Below, piece by piece: positions 28,214-40,400 of a stretch of DNA of 64,000 nt. A program made the position numbers and the translations under genes. Source of the stretch: Paramacrobiotus metropolitanus (Eukaryota > Tardigrada > Eutardigrada > Parachela > Macrobiotidae). The stretch's first letter is position 1. Each line of letters opens with the position of its first letter. The stretch spans positions 682,001 through 746,000 of the forward strand of contig NW_026570282.1 in NCBI RefSeq assembly GCF_019649055.1. Direction: 5' to 3'. The notes below the pieces were generated by a model, which did not search any database, had not been told where the DNA came from, and worked only from the letters and a program-made list of their open reading frames with translations.

Positions 28214-29296
28214 CCGGTGTCTTCTCCACGGATCACCTGAACAAATAACAATACTGCCTTCCGCCACTTACCAATTTCAGCAATATTGCTACCACTCCGA
28301 TCACAAAGATGAATTAATAACAAAGGCTTGGGAGGCGCAGACTGGCACTAGTTCAACGGATCAACATCCCGAAAATTTGGATAACACTCTTTAAAATGTG
28401 GCTTAGTTTTATCCAGACATGTTCTCATTAATTGAAATTAGCCACTCACATCAAGACATCGTGACTTTGAAGTCTTTGGATTTTCTAACATTTTGAATTA
28501 TCGTTTTTGGAGAAATGCAAACATCTAACGGTGGATTACTCATATGCATTTAGTGGAATGCAGGTTGGGTCAAAATCTGGTTGGTGTATCCGCTTTATGC
28601 ACACACGCTGGCAAAACGCTACGTCTTATCTTTTGGGCACTTTCCAATTCCATATCGCATCGGTTGTTGTGAGATTTTTTTAATAATTATACAGTACTGT
28701 ACCATAATCCGACACTCGTGTTAGTGTTCAAATTGGGCTATTGTTCGTTGTATCAAATATGGCGGTTTTTCGAAGTCAAGCTTGTAATTTCTGTACATCA
28801 AGCGATACCTAGTTCTTTGAAGTTCTTTCAACTCTCTGTGGCCGGAAAGGGAGTAACCGGGTTAACCAGAGATCAGAATTGCAGAGTACGTATTACAGCG
28901 ATTTTTTGAAAAATAAAATTAATGAATTAAAAGGATATCCACATTTTTTTTAGAGGGTTAATGGTTTTATTTTTAAAAAGTTGTGACGTACAAGAAAGTC
29001 GATGAAGAATTCAAACGGAAGATGTTGGTAATTATTATACCTTTACGCCCTGATCGAATAATCTAAACATTTTGCCGGCAAACTGAACTCCAAATATTTG
29101 CTGATACGTTTTGAGACGTTTTAACTGGAGACATACGCGCATAATCACAAAATAACATTTTCTACGACAAAACTTCGTGTCAAACTGAACAAAAGGTCGC
29201 AGATTCAGTACTGGCCGAAGCTATGGTAATGTTCTCATAGTTAACCGCTTCCCAATCTGACAATAATGAAGAAGCGATTTTCGTCTATCACAGAAT
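28214..29296. other. Intergenic between membrane protein gene and BCCIP
   Basis: Contains the probable 5' UTR exon of the membrane-protein gene (a GTAAGT donor lies near 28257) and the BCCIP 3' flank. No additional gene recognised. Confidence 0.4.
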
Positions 29297-30759
29297 TCAC
29301 ATTCCAGACAACAAGCTGCTAAAAGCATCAACCTGTTTGAAAACTGTGCTAGGCTCCAGAAGCATTACTATTCGGATAGACACCAACTCTTTGTCCTTCT
29401 TGTTTTTCCACTCGGCGGTCGCGCTTGTAGTATCCTTTTCGTTTCCGGTAGTATAGCAGAAACTGGCCAAAGATTTCTGGAAAGTAATCACGGTGTAAGT
29501 AGCAGGTGGCACAGTACCGCGATAACAGTCCTATTATAGGTAATAACAACCATAACACGCAAGGCATAATAATGCCGACCCGGGACAGACGGGAGTAAAT
29601 GCGCAAAACGATTATTCAACTGTAACTAATACGATATACGTTCAGTTTTTCAAGAAAAAAGTAATTTTTTTAAACCAGACAATGTGGCATAAAATTAGTT
29701 CTGAGCGCGAGAGAAAAAGCATTTGCATGGCGAGCCGGTAAATTCTAACAGAAATATACTAGTACTAATTCAAAAGTATTCTTAATTGCTGCACGGTGTA
29801 CTTTTCGATGTCTAAAACCAGAATGAACAGAATCCAATGTAGGGTGTACAAATAGGACAGTGTACTGACACAGCCCTGCAAATTATTGTATCTTGAACGA
29901 GTAGTTACTAGTATAGTGATTAGAGTGCATATATATACCTCAAAAAGGAGCTCTTCTTCGTCATTGGAGAACACAGGATTTTTACTGGAACCTCCTTTCG
30001 GTATGTGCGCTTTAGCTATTAAAAGAGTTTTATCCATTTTGTATGGCATAGATTTTGAAGCAGCATCTTCGACATCTTTCCTGAGAATAAACAGGACGAA
30101 TCACTGATTAACTGATACCCGATTGTTTATTTCAGTCGTAATGGCAGTGCAAATGCATAAAGTGTAATTATCGTCAAACATTCAAATCTTCACACGCACT
30201 TTACTCACTTTAAGCTCTGGAACATGCTGGGAGCAATTTGCGATGGCAGATTTATGAAGCGCTCATTGATGATCCATCCAACGTTGCCCAGTTTTTCCTC
30301 AAACAGATCCGAAAACCTGGCCCGGCTTTCATTACAATCTTTTTGAAGATCGTACTTTTCTTTCAAAAACCGAGTAAAATCTTTTATACATTGCTTATCT
30401 TTGCGAGCAGTCAGATTAACCACGGTTGTCAATCCAAAAATATCCTCTTCGTCGTCCGTGGATTGCGCAGACTCCTCTGAAGGACCTTCATCAGTAGGCT
30501 GAAATATTACGGCTCCAATGTAGTTCTGAGAAATAACTAACTCCGACAATTCTCGCAAATTGATTGTTGTCTGAGGCAACAACTGAAATAACAATTTCCG
30601 AATTCCCTCACAATCAGATTCCTCTGGTGAGCGAGCTTCGAAGTCCACATTAATAATTTCATTACTAGTCTCAGCCTCTTCTTCTTCTTCGCTGCTACCG
30701 GTCTCTTCGGATTCCGATGCACCGCTCTCGGTTTCGTTATCTTCCTCCGGTTGAGCCAT
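29297..30759 (-). CDS. BCCIP: BCCIP / Bcp1 family protein
   Basis: Nuclear protein that binds BRCA2 and p21 in vertebrates; its yeast counterpart Bcp1 chaperones Rpl23 for ribosome assembly. Exons 30759-30209, 30080-29939 and 29476-29297 splice in frame to 290 residues (human 314). An acidic, Ser/Glu-rich N-terminus precedes conserved blocks: INVDFEARSPEESDCEGIRKLL (two parts of the human VNIEFEAYSLSDNDYDGIKKLL region), IGAVIFQ, DIFGLTTVVNLTARKDKQC, INERFINLPSQIAPSMFQ, SNDEEELLFE, and a C-terminal strand pair ending SIRIVMLLEPSTVFKQ. A 462-bp intron separates the last two exons; reading through it gives unrelated sequence, so the splice is supported by family alignment. Confidence 0.93.
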
Positions 30760-31414
30760 ATCTGAGGATAATAACAATATACAAAACTGGGAACAAAAAC
30801 GAATAATTAAATTTAAGACTACAGTAAACAAAAAACTTAGTTGTAAATTTGGTTCTGTTCTTTCCGAAAATTTCGCAGTTTGATTGACTTCAAGAAACGA
30901 AAACTCTGGACTGATAGTGCACAAGTTCCGCTTAGCTCTCACCCGCGGTGAGTGCAACGGCACTGCCAACAATTCGTAAAAATATTGGTATTGCTCAATT
31001 GCTGCTAATACTGTTAACACGATTTTATTACTTAGTTTTCATTTGTCTATAAATCGTGAATAAAACTATGTTTTTAAGTACTTACTACTTACGATTGTAA
31101 AAGCATTCGTATGCAGTGAATGCAGCAAACAACACACTGCATTTTTTTAAATGTTACTGTTTTAGATGTTCCTGTTTCAACAGTGAGACTGCATTTACAT
31201 ATTAAGATGTTACTGTTTTAGACACTCAACAAGCGTCAACCAATGCCCAAATGTTTTATTACACTAAAGTACACTAAATGAATACCACAGTATTATAAAA
31301 TACAATCAACAATCAGGGCTTCGAGGTCAACATCCCAACAATCAGGACTCTGAATCCAACATCCTTCCCAGAAAATGGAAGCAGAAACTACTCGTACAAT
31401 GCCTAAAAACTGCT
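30760..31414. other. BCCIP 5' flank and MPDU1 3' flank
   Basis: An open minus-strand frame continues upstream of the BCCIP ATG to 31020, but the translation has no family similarity and is probably 5' UTR. The rest is AT-rich MPDU1 3' flank. Confidence 0.4.
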
Positions 31415-34400
31415 CTACTGGGTTTTCTTCTGATATCCCCGCTTAGTCTTGACTGGAGCATTCCAGAAATACACAATCTGTCCACACAAAACGGCATTCG
31501 CCAAGCTGGATACGATGTACGACAAAATAACCAGCACATCTCCGGTCTCTTGTATCGATGTGAACACCCTCGCTACACTGCCGGCAAAGAGCAAAAACAC
31601 AGTTACAGCGGACAATTGCCCGGTGCTTTTGTTTTTCTGATTTTCCACGATTTGCAACAACTGAAAAAACAAAACCATGCCGATCAGATTACGTCATACA
31701 CTATAACAAATGAAGCTATTAAAGCTACAAAGTAAAACTATAAAGCTAATAAGTGTAACAAACTCACTTTGCTCATCAAAACCAGAACAATTTGGAATGA
31801 CTGCATCACTTTCAGTAGCTTTTCCGGCACCAACCCAGAGAGCAGCAAAGCTGTGATCGATATTTGAATTACAGTATAGATCAACGCGGCAGCGGATTTT
31901 CCCCGATACAAAAGCACCAAAATTGCGATCAGAGCTGTTTCGAGCATCAGAAACAAGCTCTCTCCCCATGCACTACAAGAAGACACCATTCAGCACAACT
32001 GCAAACCGAAGTAAAACAGGAGTGCAGTATGCATTTCGTAGGATTACGTTCCACGCGCAAACGAACCAAAACAATGAAATTTCATATACAGTTAATTAAA
32101 CTTTAAGTCTATATAATATAAAGTTTATAATAAAATATTTTCCCTATACAATATAATCAATATAATCGCTGATAGCGGTACGTACAGAGGGTGATTTCGC
32201 AATATGCTTCCAGCACGGACACAAAGTTACAGTAATTCTCTCCCTTGTTCTTTCCTTCACTTTTTGTCGCTTAAAAATACTTCAATATGTGCTTTATAAT
32301 TCATCATTAGTTGAATTCGAAAAAAGAAGTAAGTGGCACTCAAAAGTGAATTTAAAGCGGAACGCCCAGTTTTTCAAACTAAAACAAATTTTTGACGAGG
32401 AAATCTTTTTGCCAGTTTCCTTATTTTCTGAAATTTGACACAGACCATCGCAATCGGTGAGGCGCAAATGTAGCTTCTTTATTCGGACGGGAGATACGAA
32501 ATTCCGTGCTGCCACTTTTAAATATTGCAACAGTGGCCTATCTGGCTACTGTTCTAGTGGAGCGGTGATCAACCTTTACCACGATTAAGCGGCTGTTATG
32601 TAATGTAAGGTTGGTACGGCCGTCTGCGGTGCGGCCGGATGTGGACTCAGCAATTACTTAGCAGGCACCGGTTGGGATGAGACGATTCATCCCAAGCGGT
32701 CAAACGGAACAACGCAAACGCAACACATAGCAAGGTTTCTTATTGCAAGAGAATCAGCAAGAATTCAGGCAAGAGAAGCGGCAAGAGAACCAAGCGTTCC
32801 AAGACTAAAGTGAGAATTCTAGACATCGAGAGAAGGCCGGTAAAAATCCATAGAAATGTGGAGAATCGTTATCAGACGTTATGAATCATAATGCAGTAAA
32901 ACAACAACCAATCATTGATGTTAAATGACCATTACTATTCGAAACTGGTGGTCTTACACGTTGTACAAATTCTATCGCTACATCCCTCACGGTAGCGATG
33001 AGATATACTTGTCTCATCAAGATGCTGATTAAACAAACAAAATAAAACAACATCAGAAATGAAAAGAAAATTAGAAAAAATACTTGATTAAATGCAGTCC
33101 ATTAAACGAACATGGTGGATCCACTTGTGGTGTCCATCCAACGGTTAGGATTCATCAGGCGGTGTCCGCTGTTGTTCCGTCATTTCCGGTAGGTGCGCTG
33201 GTCGGCATCACGCATACGATCCATCTGGTTACGGAGCTGGTCAATCTGCTGGCGTAGGTCTTGGATCTGGCTGTCCTTGTCCCTCACGGTAGTCGAAGAC
33301 TGCGGTTTAATGTCATGTGTAGCATAACCACGAATGCCCAATGCGGTCATGATGGAAGCTACGTCCCGGTTAATGTTCAAACCAACAGGCATATCCGGCA
33401 TTTCGACAACCGGTAATTTCTGGTTATACGCTGGCACTGCAGCCGTGGCGGCCAGCTGCGCATCGTACTCGCGGAGCGATTTAATTTTGTCAGCACGAAT
33501 TTCATCAGTGAATGCACCATCCCAGTTAATTTCTCCAGGCATGAATGGCGCATCTACGGTAAAGTATCGGTACGGGTTAAAGTACTTCGGGTACTGTTCG
33601 ACTTGTTCAAATCCTTGACGCTGTCCATTGTTAATGTAACGGTAAACGAAGCCAGTACGGTGTTCGTACAACCACTTTCCATCATCTCCCTGATAGCAGA
33701 TCCAGGGAGAGCGCGAGAAAACGATCAAAACGCCAGCTTTGGAAGTAGTGTGGACTAAGGACGGTGTCCATCGGAACCGGAAACGAACAGAATTTGTCGG
33801 TGTCCGCGTTTTCGTGATTCGTGCGTAGGCGATCGAGAAAGGTGAACGTGTTGCACAAAACCTGCTTCTGGGCGAGCTTAATTTCACGTTCTGTAGGATC
33901 GGTAGTAGTGTTAATGTCTCCAGCAGCACGCGCAACGGCAATGTCAATGTTATCCATGTGCCGACGATAATGTTCACGTGGTGTTTTGTTATGGAACCCG
34001 ATGTATGGGTTGAATTCCTGGTACGTGGCGAGTTCAGCGGTTTGGCGAATGCCGCGGTTAATGTAACGAATGTTTTCAGTTGGTGGGTCAACAGCCGGGT
34101 AGTTGCGCTGACGACGATCACCACGATTAATGTTTCCATAATTGTTACGACCATTGCGATGACTACCACGACGAGCACTGTTGTACTGTAAGCTCTGACC
34201 ATTGTACGGTAGTTCATCCTTCTCTTCTGTGGGAGCGTTCAGCAGTGGTTCACGAGTGGTGGACGGGTTAATATTCGAAGTGTCTTCCTGAAATAGCGGA
34301 TCGTTGTAGTCCGCATGCGTTACGAGTTCGGGTTCGGTAGCCGGAACAGAGCTGGACGGTGCTGATAGCTGTTGCGGCTGCTGGTCACTGGTGTCCATGC

Positions 34401-37400
34401 CGGTGCCGGTGCTCTCGTCAACGTCCATGTCTACATAATGTATACTGTATTAATTTAATGCGCATCAGTTAAAGTACTGCCGGTTAGAATGCGCACGTCT
34501 TCGTAATTTACATCTACGAATAAGGGAAACTGCAACATTGTAATGTATAGGCTAAATCAACGCAGAAACACAGTTAATCTAATATCAAGGTTTATACGAG
34601 TATGTACTGTACTCGTAGTAGTTTAATTAATTTAATGTACGATTACGCATCGCCAGTTGTCTTTACATCTCGAGGTCGTAGTTTCTGTAAAAATGCATTC
34701 CGGCTAGCTAGAACGTCGGCATCGTAATGTTTGTATGACTTTAATTTGGAAACGTGAACAACATCAATAAGTTTACGTTTTGATTTTGCCTGGTCTAGCT
34801 TGACCTCAACGTTACCATTGTCGAAAACGTTCGTAATAATGTATGGACCTTTAAACTTATTAGTTAATTTTTCTGTGCGACCAACAACTCGTAGTTCATC
34901 TTTTACGTAAACTGAATCTCCAACACTGAACGGAATACCGACTTTATTTTGGTCGTAGTTTTCACTATTCCTCTCGTGCGTAATGTCAGTGAGTGTTTTA
35001 GCGAATTCCACTGCATGATGCCATTTCTGTCGCAGCTGTTCGATGTACGTTTTTATCGTAACTTCATTAGAGTTAGCCGAATTAATATTCCCGTAGATAG
35101 TATCAAGAGGCAATCGTGTTTCAACACCGAACAACAAATAATATGGCGTATGCAGAGTAGTTGAGTGTTTCGTATTATTGTAAGCATACGTAATATACGG
35201 TATGTACTGTGCCCAGTTATTCTGTTCGGAATTAACGTACATAGTTAATTTTTCTCCAAGAAACCGCATGAAACGCTCTGCTAACGTGTTCGACTGCGGG
35301 TGAAATGCAGTTGTATACTGATGGTCAATTTGTAAAACTTCATTAATTTTGCGAATAATTTTGCTGGTATATGCAACACCACGATCAGAAGTGATGTGCA
35401 GCGGCGGACCGAAGGGCAATATAATATTGTTGATAAAGAACTGAGCTGTCTCTTCCATGCCGGTAGACTTAACGACTTTGGTGACGACGTAACGAGAAAC
35501 ATTCTCAACTGCTACAATAATGTATTTTGCGTTGTCCGGCAACGCATGAAAGGGACCAACGTGGTCGAACGACCACGACTCCAAAATACCATACTGTTTA
35601 ATTTGCTGCAAGTATCCGGTCGGTGTAATGTTTACGCTGTGACGTTTCTGACAGGCTTCACACGCATCAACATAATTTTTAATGTAATGCAACATTCTCG
35701 GCCAATAGTAACGGGATGACACAGCATGCCAAGTGCGGGTGAACCCAACATGAGCGGAAAGAGGGGAATCATGGCAAGCGTACAAAATCTCGGCTCGCAT
35801 ACTGGCCGGTATGCAAACAAGTAATATTCTTTTACCTTTACGAAGCCTGAACTTGTATAATATACCATCCATTAGACGAAATGTATCTGATAATCGTTGA
35901 AGATTTCTTGTCGCTTCCAGATACTGTGTGTCATCTGATACAAGTAGCTTAATTTTTGAAATAAATTCATCTGCGGACTGTTCGGCGATCAAAGTGTCAC
36001 GACTTTGGTCCGGTAATATTGCGTACACGGGTATTTCACAGTCGTCTGCATTAATATCAGCTTGCTCATGGGGGTACCGGCTCAAAAGGTCTGCGTCTTG
36101 ATGCAGACGGCCTTTCCGGTACTGCACTTTAAAATCGTATTCTTGCAGCAGGAGACTCCATCGGTTTAGACGACCTTGTGGTTCTTTGAGATATAGTAAA
36201 ATTGTAATGCAGAGTGGTCGGAAATAACTACGAAGTGCTTTCCTGCCAAGTAGTGTTTAAACTTCTTTATTGCGAAGACAATTGCGTACAGTTCCTTTTC
36301 GGACGTCATATAATTACGCTGATGTTTGTCCAACATTTTTGAAGAGTATGCAACGACATGCCAACCGTCGGCATGTTGTTGTTCCAGTATGGCGCCGACG
36401 CCTAGTCCAGAAGCGTCCGTTTTAATTTGAGTTGGTAATGTATGATCAAAAGGTTTTAATATCGGTGCGGTTGTTAGGCACGTTTTCAGGCTTTCGAAAG
36501 CGTTTTGTTCCTCATCCGACCAACGGAAAGGTACATCTTTTCGAGTTAATTTGAGCAGTGGAGCAGCTAATGTTGAAAACCCATTGATAAACTGTCTGTA
36601 GTAGCTAAGCGCACCAACAAAAGATTTAATATCTCTGGGCGTTTTCGGTGTAGGAAACGTAGCGATGGCACTTATTTTCGAAGGGTCGGGTTGAATTCCA
36701 TCTCGGCTAATAATATGACCCAAAAATTTAATTTTACTAAACCCTAGCTCACACTTTTTCGGGGAGATCGTAAACCCTGCGGAACTAACTGCTTTGAGCA
36801 CCTGTTCCAGTAGCTTAATGTGTTCCTCAAAGGTCTCACCACCTATGAGGACGTCATCTACATAGCAGATGACACCCCGCCACTTCAGGTGGCTTAATAT
36901 CGAATCCATCGCACGCTGGAAAGTAGCCGGGCCTCCGCATAGCCCGAAAGGCATGCGAAGATACTCGTATTGTCCATCCATCGTTACAAAAGAGGTTTTA
37001 GGAATATCTTTGTCAGACATACGTATCTGCCAAAAACCACTGTTAAAGTCAAGACTGCTAAAATATTTAGATGACCCAAAACACGAGATGGCGTCATCGA
37101 CTCGGGGTAGGGGCCATAGCGGGCGCCCTGTCACGGCATTCAGTCCACGTAAATCGCAACAGAAGCGCGGAGCCGACGTGCTTCCTTTACGCTTTACAAG
37201 CAATACCGGGCACGCCCACGGCGAAGTGGACGGTCGTATAATATTCTTCTCAAGCATTTCCTGCACCTGTTTATTAATTTCTACACGTTGAGCATACGAA
37301 ACTCTGTACGGTAATTTCTTGACGGGTTTATTATCACCTGTATCGATATCGTGTGTGACTTGGCTGCACTCGCCAAGTGGGCGGTTTTTGTTTGGAAATA

Positions 37401-40400
37401 CGTTTTGGTATTTAATTAGTAGTCGGATTAATATATTACGTTGCTCAGTGGTAAGATTTTTGTCAAATTTTAGCTCTTTAATGTGTTCCATAAGCTCTGA
37501 TTTATCAAGTACTGTATCTGTAGTTTCGATATTAGACACTTCAATTTCACCATATGTATCGACTGGCTCCATGTGGCCAATGAGAACGCCCTTTTTCAGT
37601 CTGACATCTTTCCCAGAAAAGTTTGTGATTAATATCGATACGTCACCATTCTCTGCTTTAATGATGCTGTTGGGTATGGCAACTAGATGCTGGTGCAGTA
37701 ATGTTCTATTGCCGGTAATCATAATATCACCTGTGTACTTATCGGGAGCGGCAACTGTAAGTACTATTCCATGTTTAGCCGGTAAAGTGGTAGTAAATGC
37801 TAATTTAATGCCTGATCTATCCCAGCTTAGCACCGGGTCGGCATCTGCACTTACTGTAGGTAATGTATCTAACGGTGACGGCCATGGAGACGCGGGACGC
37901 TCGAGCGCCACCGGGCAGGGAGTATCTTCAATTAATGTATTAGGTGATGGTGTTTGTTCTGTACGAGTATCCAGTAACATTTCTGAAGGCGCAACATTTT
38001 CGTGTGTTAATATCTCGGGTGTGCAGCTGTACTCTGTAGTTGTATTCCCGGCATCTGTACGAGTACTGCACGGGGCATCCATATCGGAACCAGCCTGGTC
38101 ATGCTGCTCATTTTGCGCTTCCGTGATAGTTTCTGTAAGATCGCTTGCTGAGCGCTGTTCTTTTAATTTTGTCCGATAATTACGTACGAAACTTGTTCGC
38201 GGTACAAACATGTCTGCCATCATCATATCTTGTACATCAGACACTATCGGGGAGCGACGGAGTAATTTCTGTGTTTTAGGCACACGAGGCTCATCCTCAA
38301 AACATATTCGGTTACTATGACTGTTAATCCAAATGTTATGTTCCATTAGAAAGTCATTTCCTAATATGAACATATCGCCAGGAGTGTTACATAATATATA
38401 TACTGGATGGCGAATAACTCGGTTCATAATTTCCATATCAACCTCAGTATAATAAGATTCAGGAGAAAACTGCCGGCTGGAAATTGTGACAATTTTTAAT
38501 TTAGGAGCACCGTCTGCGAAGCGTTTGAACTTTAATTTTAGACTTGCTGCAAGAATTTCAGAAATTAAAGAAAAACTTGCTCCAGTATCGATTAGAACAC
38601 GAAACATTTTGTCTTTAATTTTCAGCATGATATAAGTAGGACTCACTGTCTTTGGCATTTTATATGCGGCATATTCACTCTTTTTACTGGGTAATATTGG
38701 TAAAACAGTTTCACTCATTTTGACATTGAATGCATTAATTTCTGGAGAAGACTCATCACTGACATGTCCGCTGTCAATACTTTCGCTGTCGGAAGTTTCA
38801 CTGTCGGTTTCAGGAATACTGTAATATACGGGAGGTATGTACTGATGACCATACGGCCCTCCTTTACGGTATGGTCTCAATCTTTTCCCTGCGGTGTACT
38901 CCAGAAGCTGTTGCCCTGTTTGGATAGACGCAGCTCGACAAAGTAATCGTATTCTTTCTGTACTTTATCAATGATTTCGCCAGGGCAGATACGAGCAATT
39001 TTAAATTTGTCATCTTTTTCGCGTTTGTTGCACTCACGGTACGAGTGTAAAAAGTCATAACACTTCGGGCAGAACAGTTTACCATTGGACAGTCTGTAAC
39101 TGTCGAAGTCCACATATCTGCGGTCAATGCGGAAATCTCGTGATGACGACGAGTCACGGCGGTCACCACCACGGAATCGATCGCGGGAATTACTGTCATA
39201 ACGCCGGTCGGGAGAGCGGCGCTCGGGGCGGCTGTCCTGTCTACCATAATTGCGACTCCGCGAGCGGTACCGATCATCATACCGGCGGATGTCACTGCTG
39301 CGTGATCTGTCTCTACTGAGCCGGTCACAGTAATCTGGACGGTGTGAACTGCTGTCAGCACTACTACGGGAATAATGTCCCTCACGGTTGCTGCGACCAT
39401 AATCTCTGCTGTCTGAACGGGTGTACCGATCACGGCTCGCGTTCCGGTAATTGTCATCACGGCGGTCTCCATAAGATCGTTCACGACTGTGCTGCCTGTT
39501 ACAGCTGGACGATCGGTCACGACGTGTATGTTCCGATGAATTAATTTTTTTGTTCTGGTCGGCGAAATTAATTTCGATAGGATTAGTGTCTGTACCTGGC
39601 GCTTCTACGCGATCTACGACACCGAGGGTCGTGAGAAAGGCACGCATTTCTCTTACAGTAGTCGGTTTGGACGCGGCCAAAAGCTTTCTGTATTCCGGAA
39701 TGTCGCTAATGGCGCGGGTAATTTCAGCGATTTTACTCTGCTCTGACATTAAAGGGTCAACTTCCGTAAAGAGTACTTGCAGTTCGTCAAAGAACAGAGA
39801 AATGTCACTCCCTTTTTTGAAAACTTTTTGATAGTTCAATTCTCTTATTAAGTTGATAGTCTTGTGGTAGGAATCGCTCGATCATTGCATCTTTCCAGAC
39901 CTCATAATGTTTCTTAGCGTGCGTGGGCCATAAAGATTCGAAATAAGCACGGGCAGTTTCGCCAAGGTAGTTTGGTAGTGATGTTATTTTCTTATCTGAA
40001 TCCCAATTTAATCTCGCTGCAACTCTTTCGAATTGTTGAAAGAAGGCAGTTATGACATATGCCGGTTTATTTTCAAAAGTTTGAATTTTGAAGTCTTTTG
40101 CAGTCTCGCGGGGTTGATTCTGAACGGACATTGCTTGCAAAAGTGAATTAATATCAGTAGTAGAGTTGACCGTGGGTGCAACTGGCTGCACTGTAAACAG
40201 ATCAGGTGTTTCGACTTTATTGCGCGGCACGCGATGCGTACTCGTAGGTACAAGCGGCGTATGCAGTGCGGCAGGCATTCGATCACATAATGGCGCGGTA
40301 TACACAGCTTCTGTGCTGGGCATTATTAATGTATCAGTATATGCAGAACGTGCGTGCATTGGTACTGTACTCGAATGCGCTGGCTGATCAGTGTACATGC

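Noticed and set aside
33180-34428. Retroelement ORF3 as an envelope gene
   Set aside because: No signal peptide, no membrane span, no furin-like site or fusion peptide.
36166-36210. RNase H/integrase frame break as programmed frameshifting
   Set aside because: It lies inside a continuous conserved region of the polyprotein, not at a processing boundary, and has no recognised slippery heptamer; decay or a homopolymer error is simpler.
37319-38179. Long plus-strand open frame (286 codons) antisense to retroelement pol
   Set aside because: It is the shadow of the protease-linker region on the other strand; the translation is low-complexity and hydrophobic without motifs.
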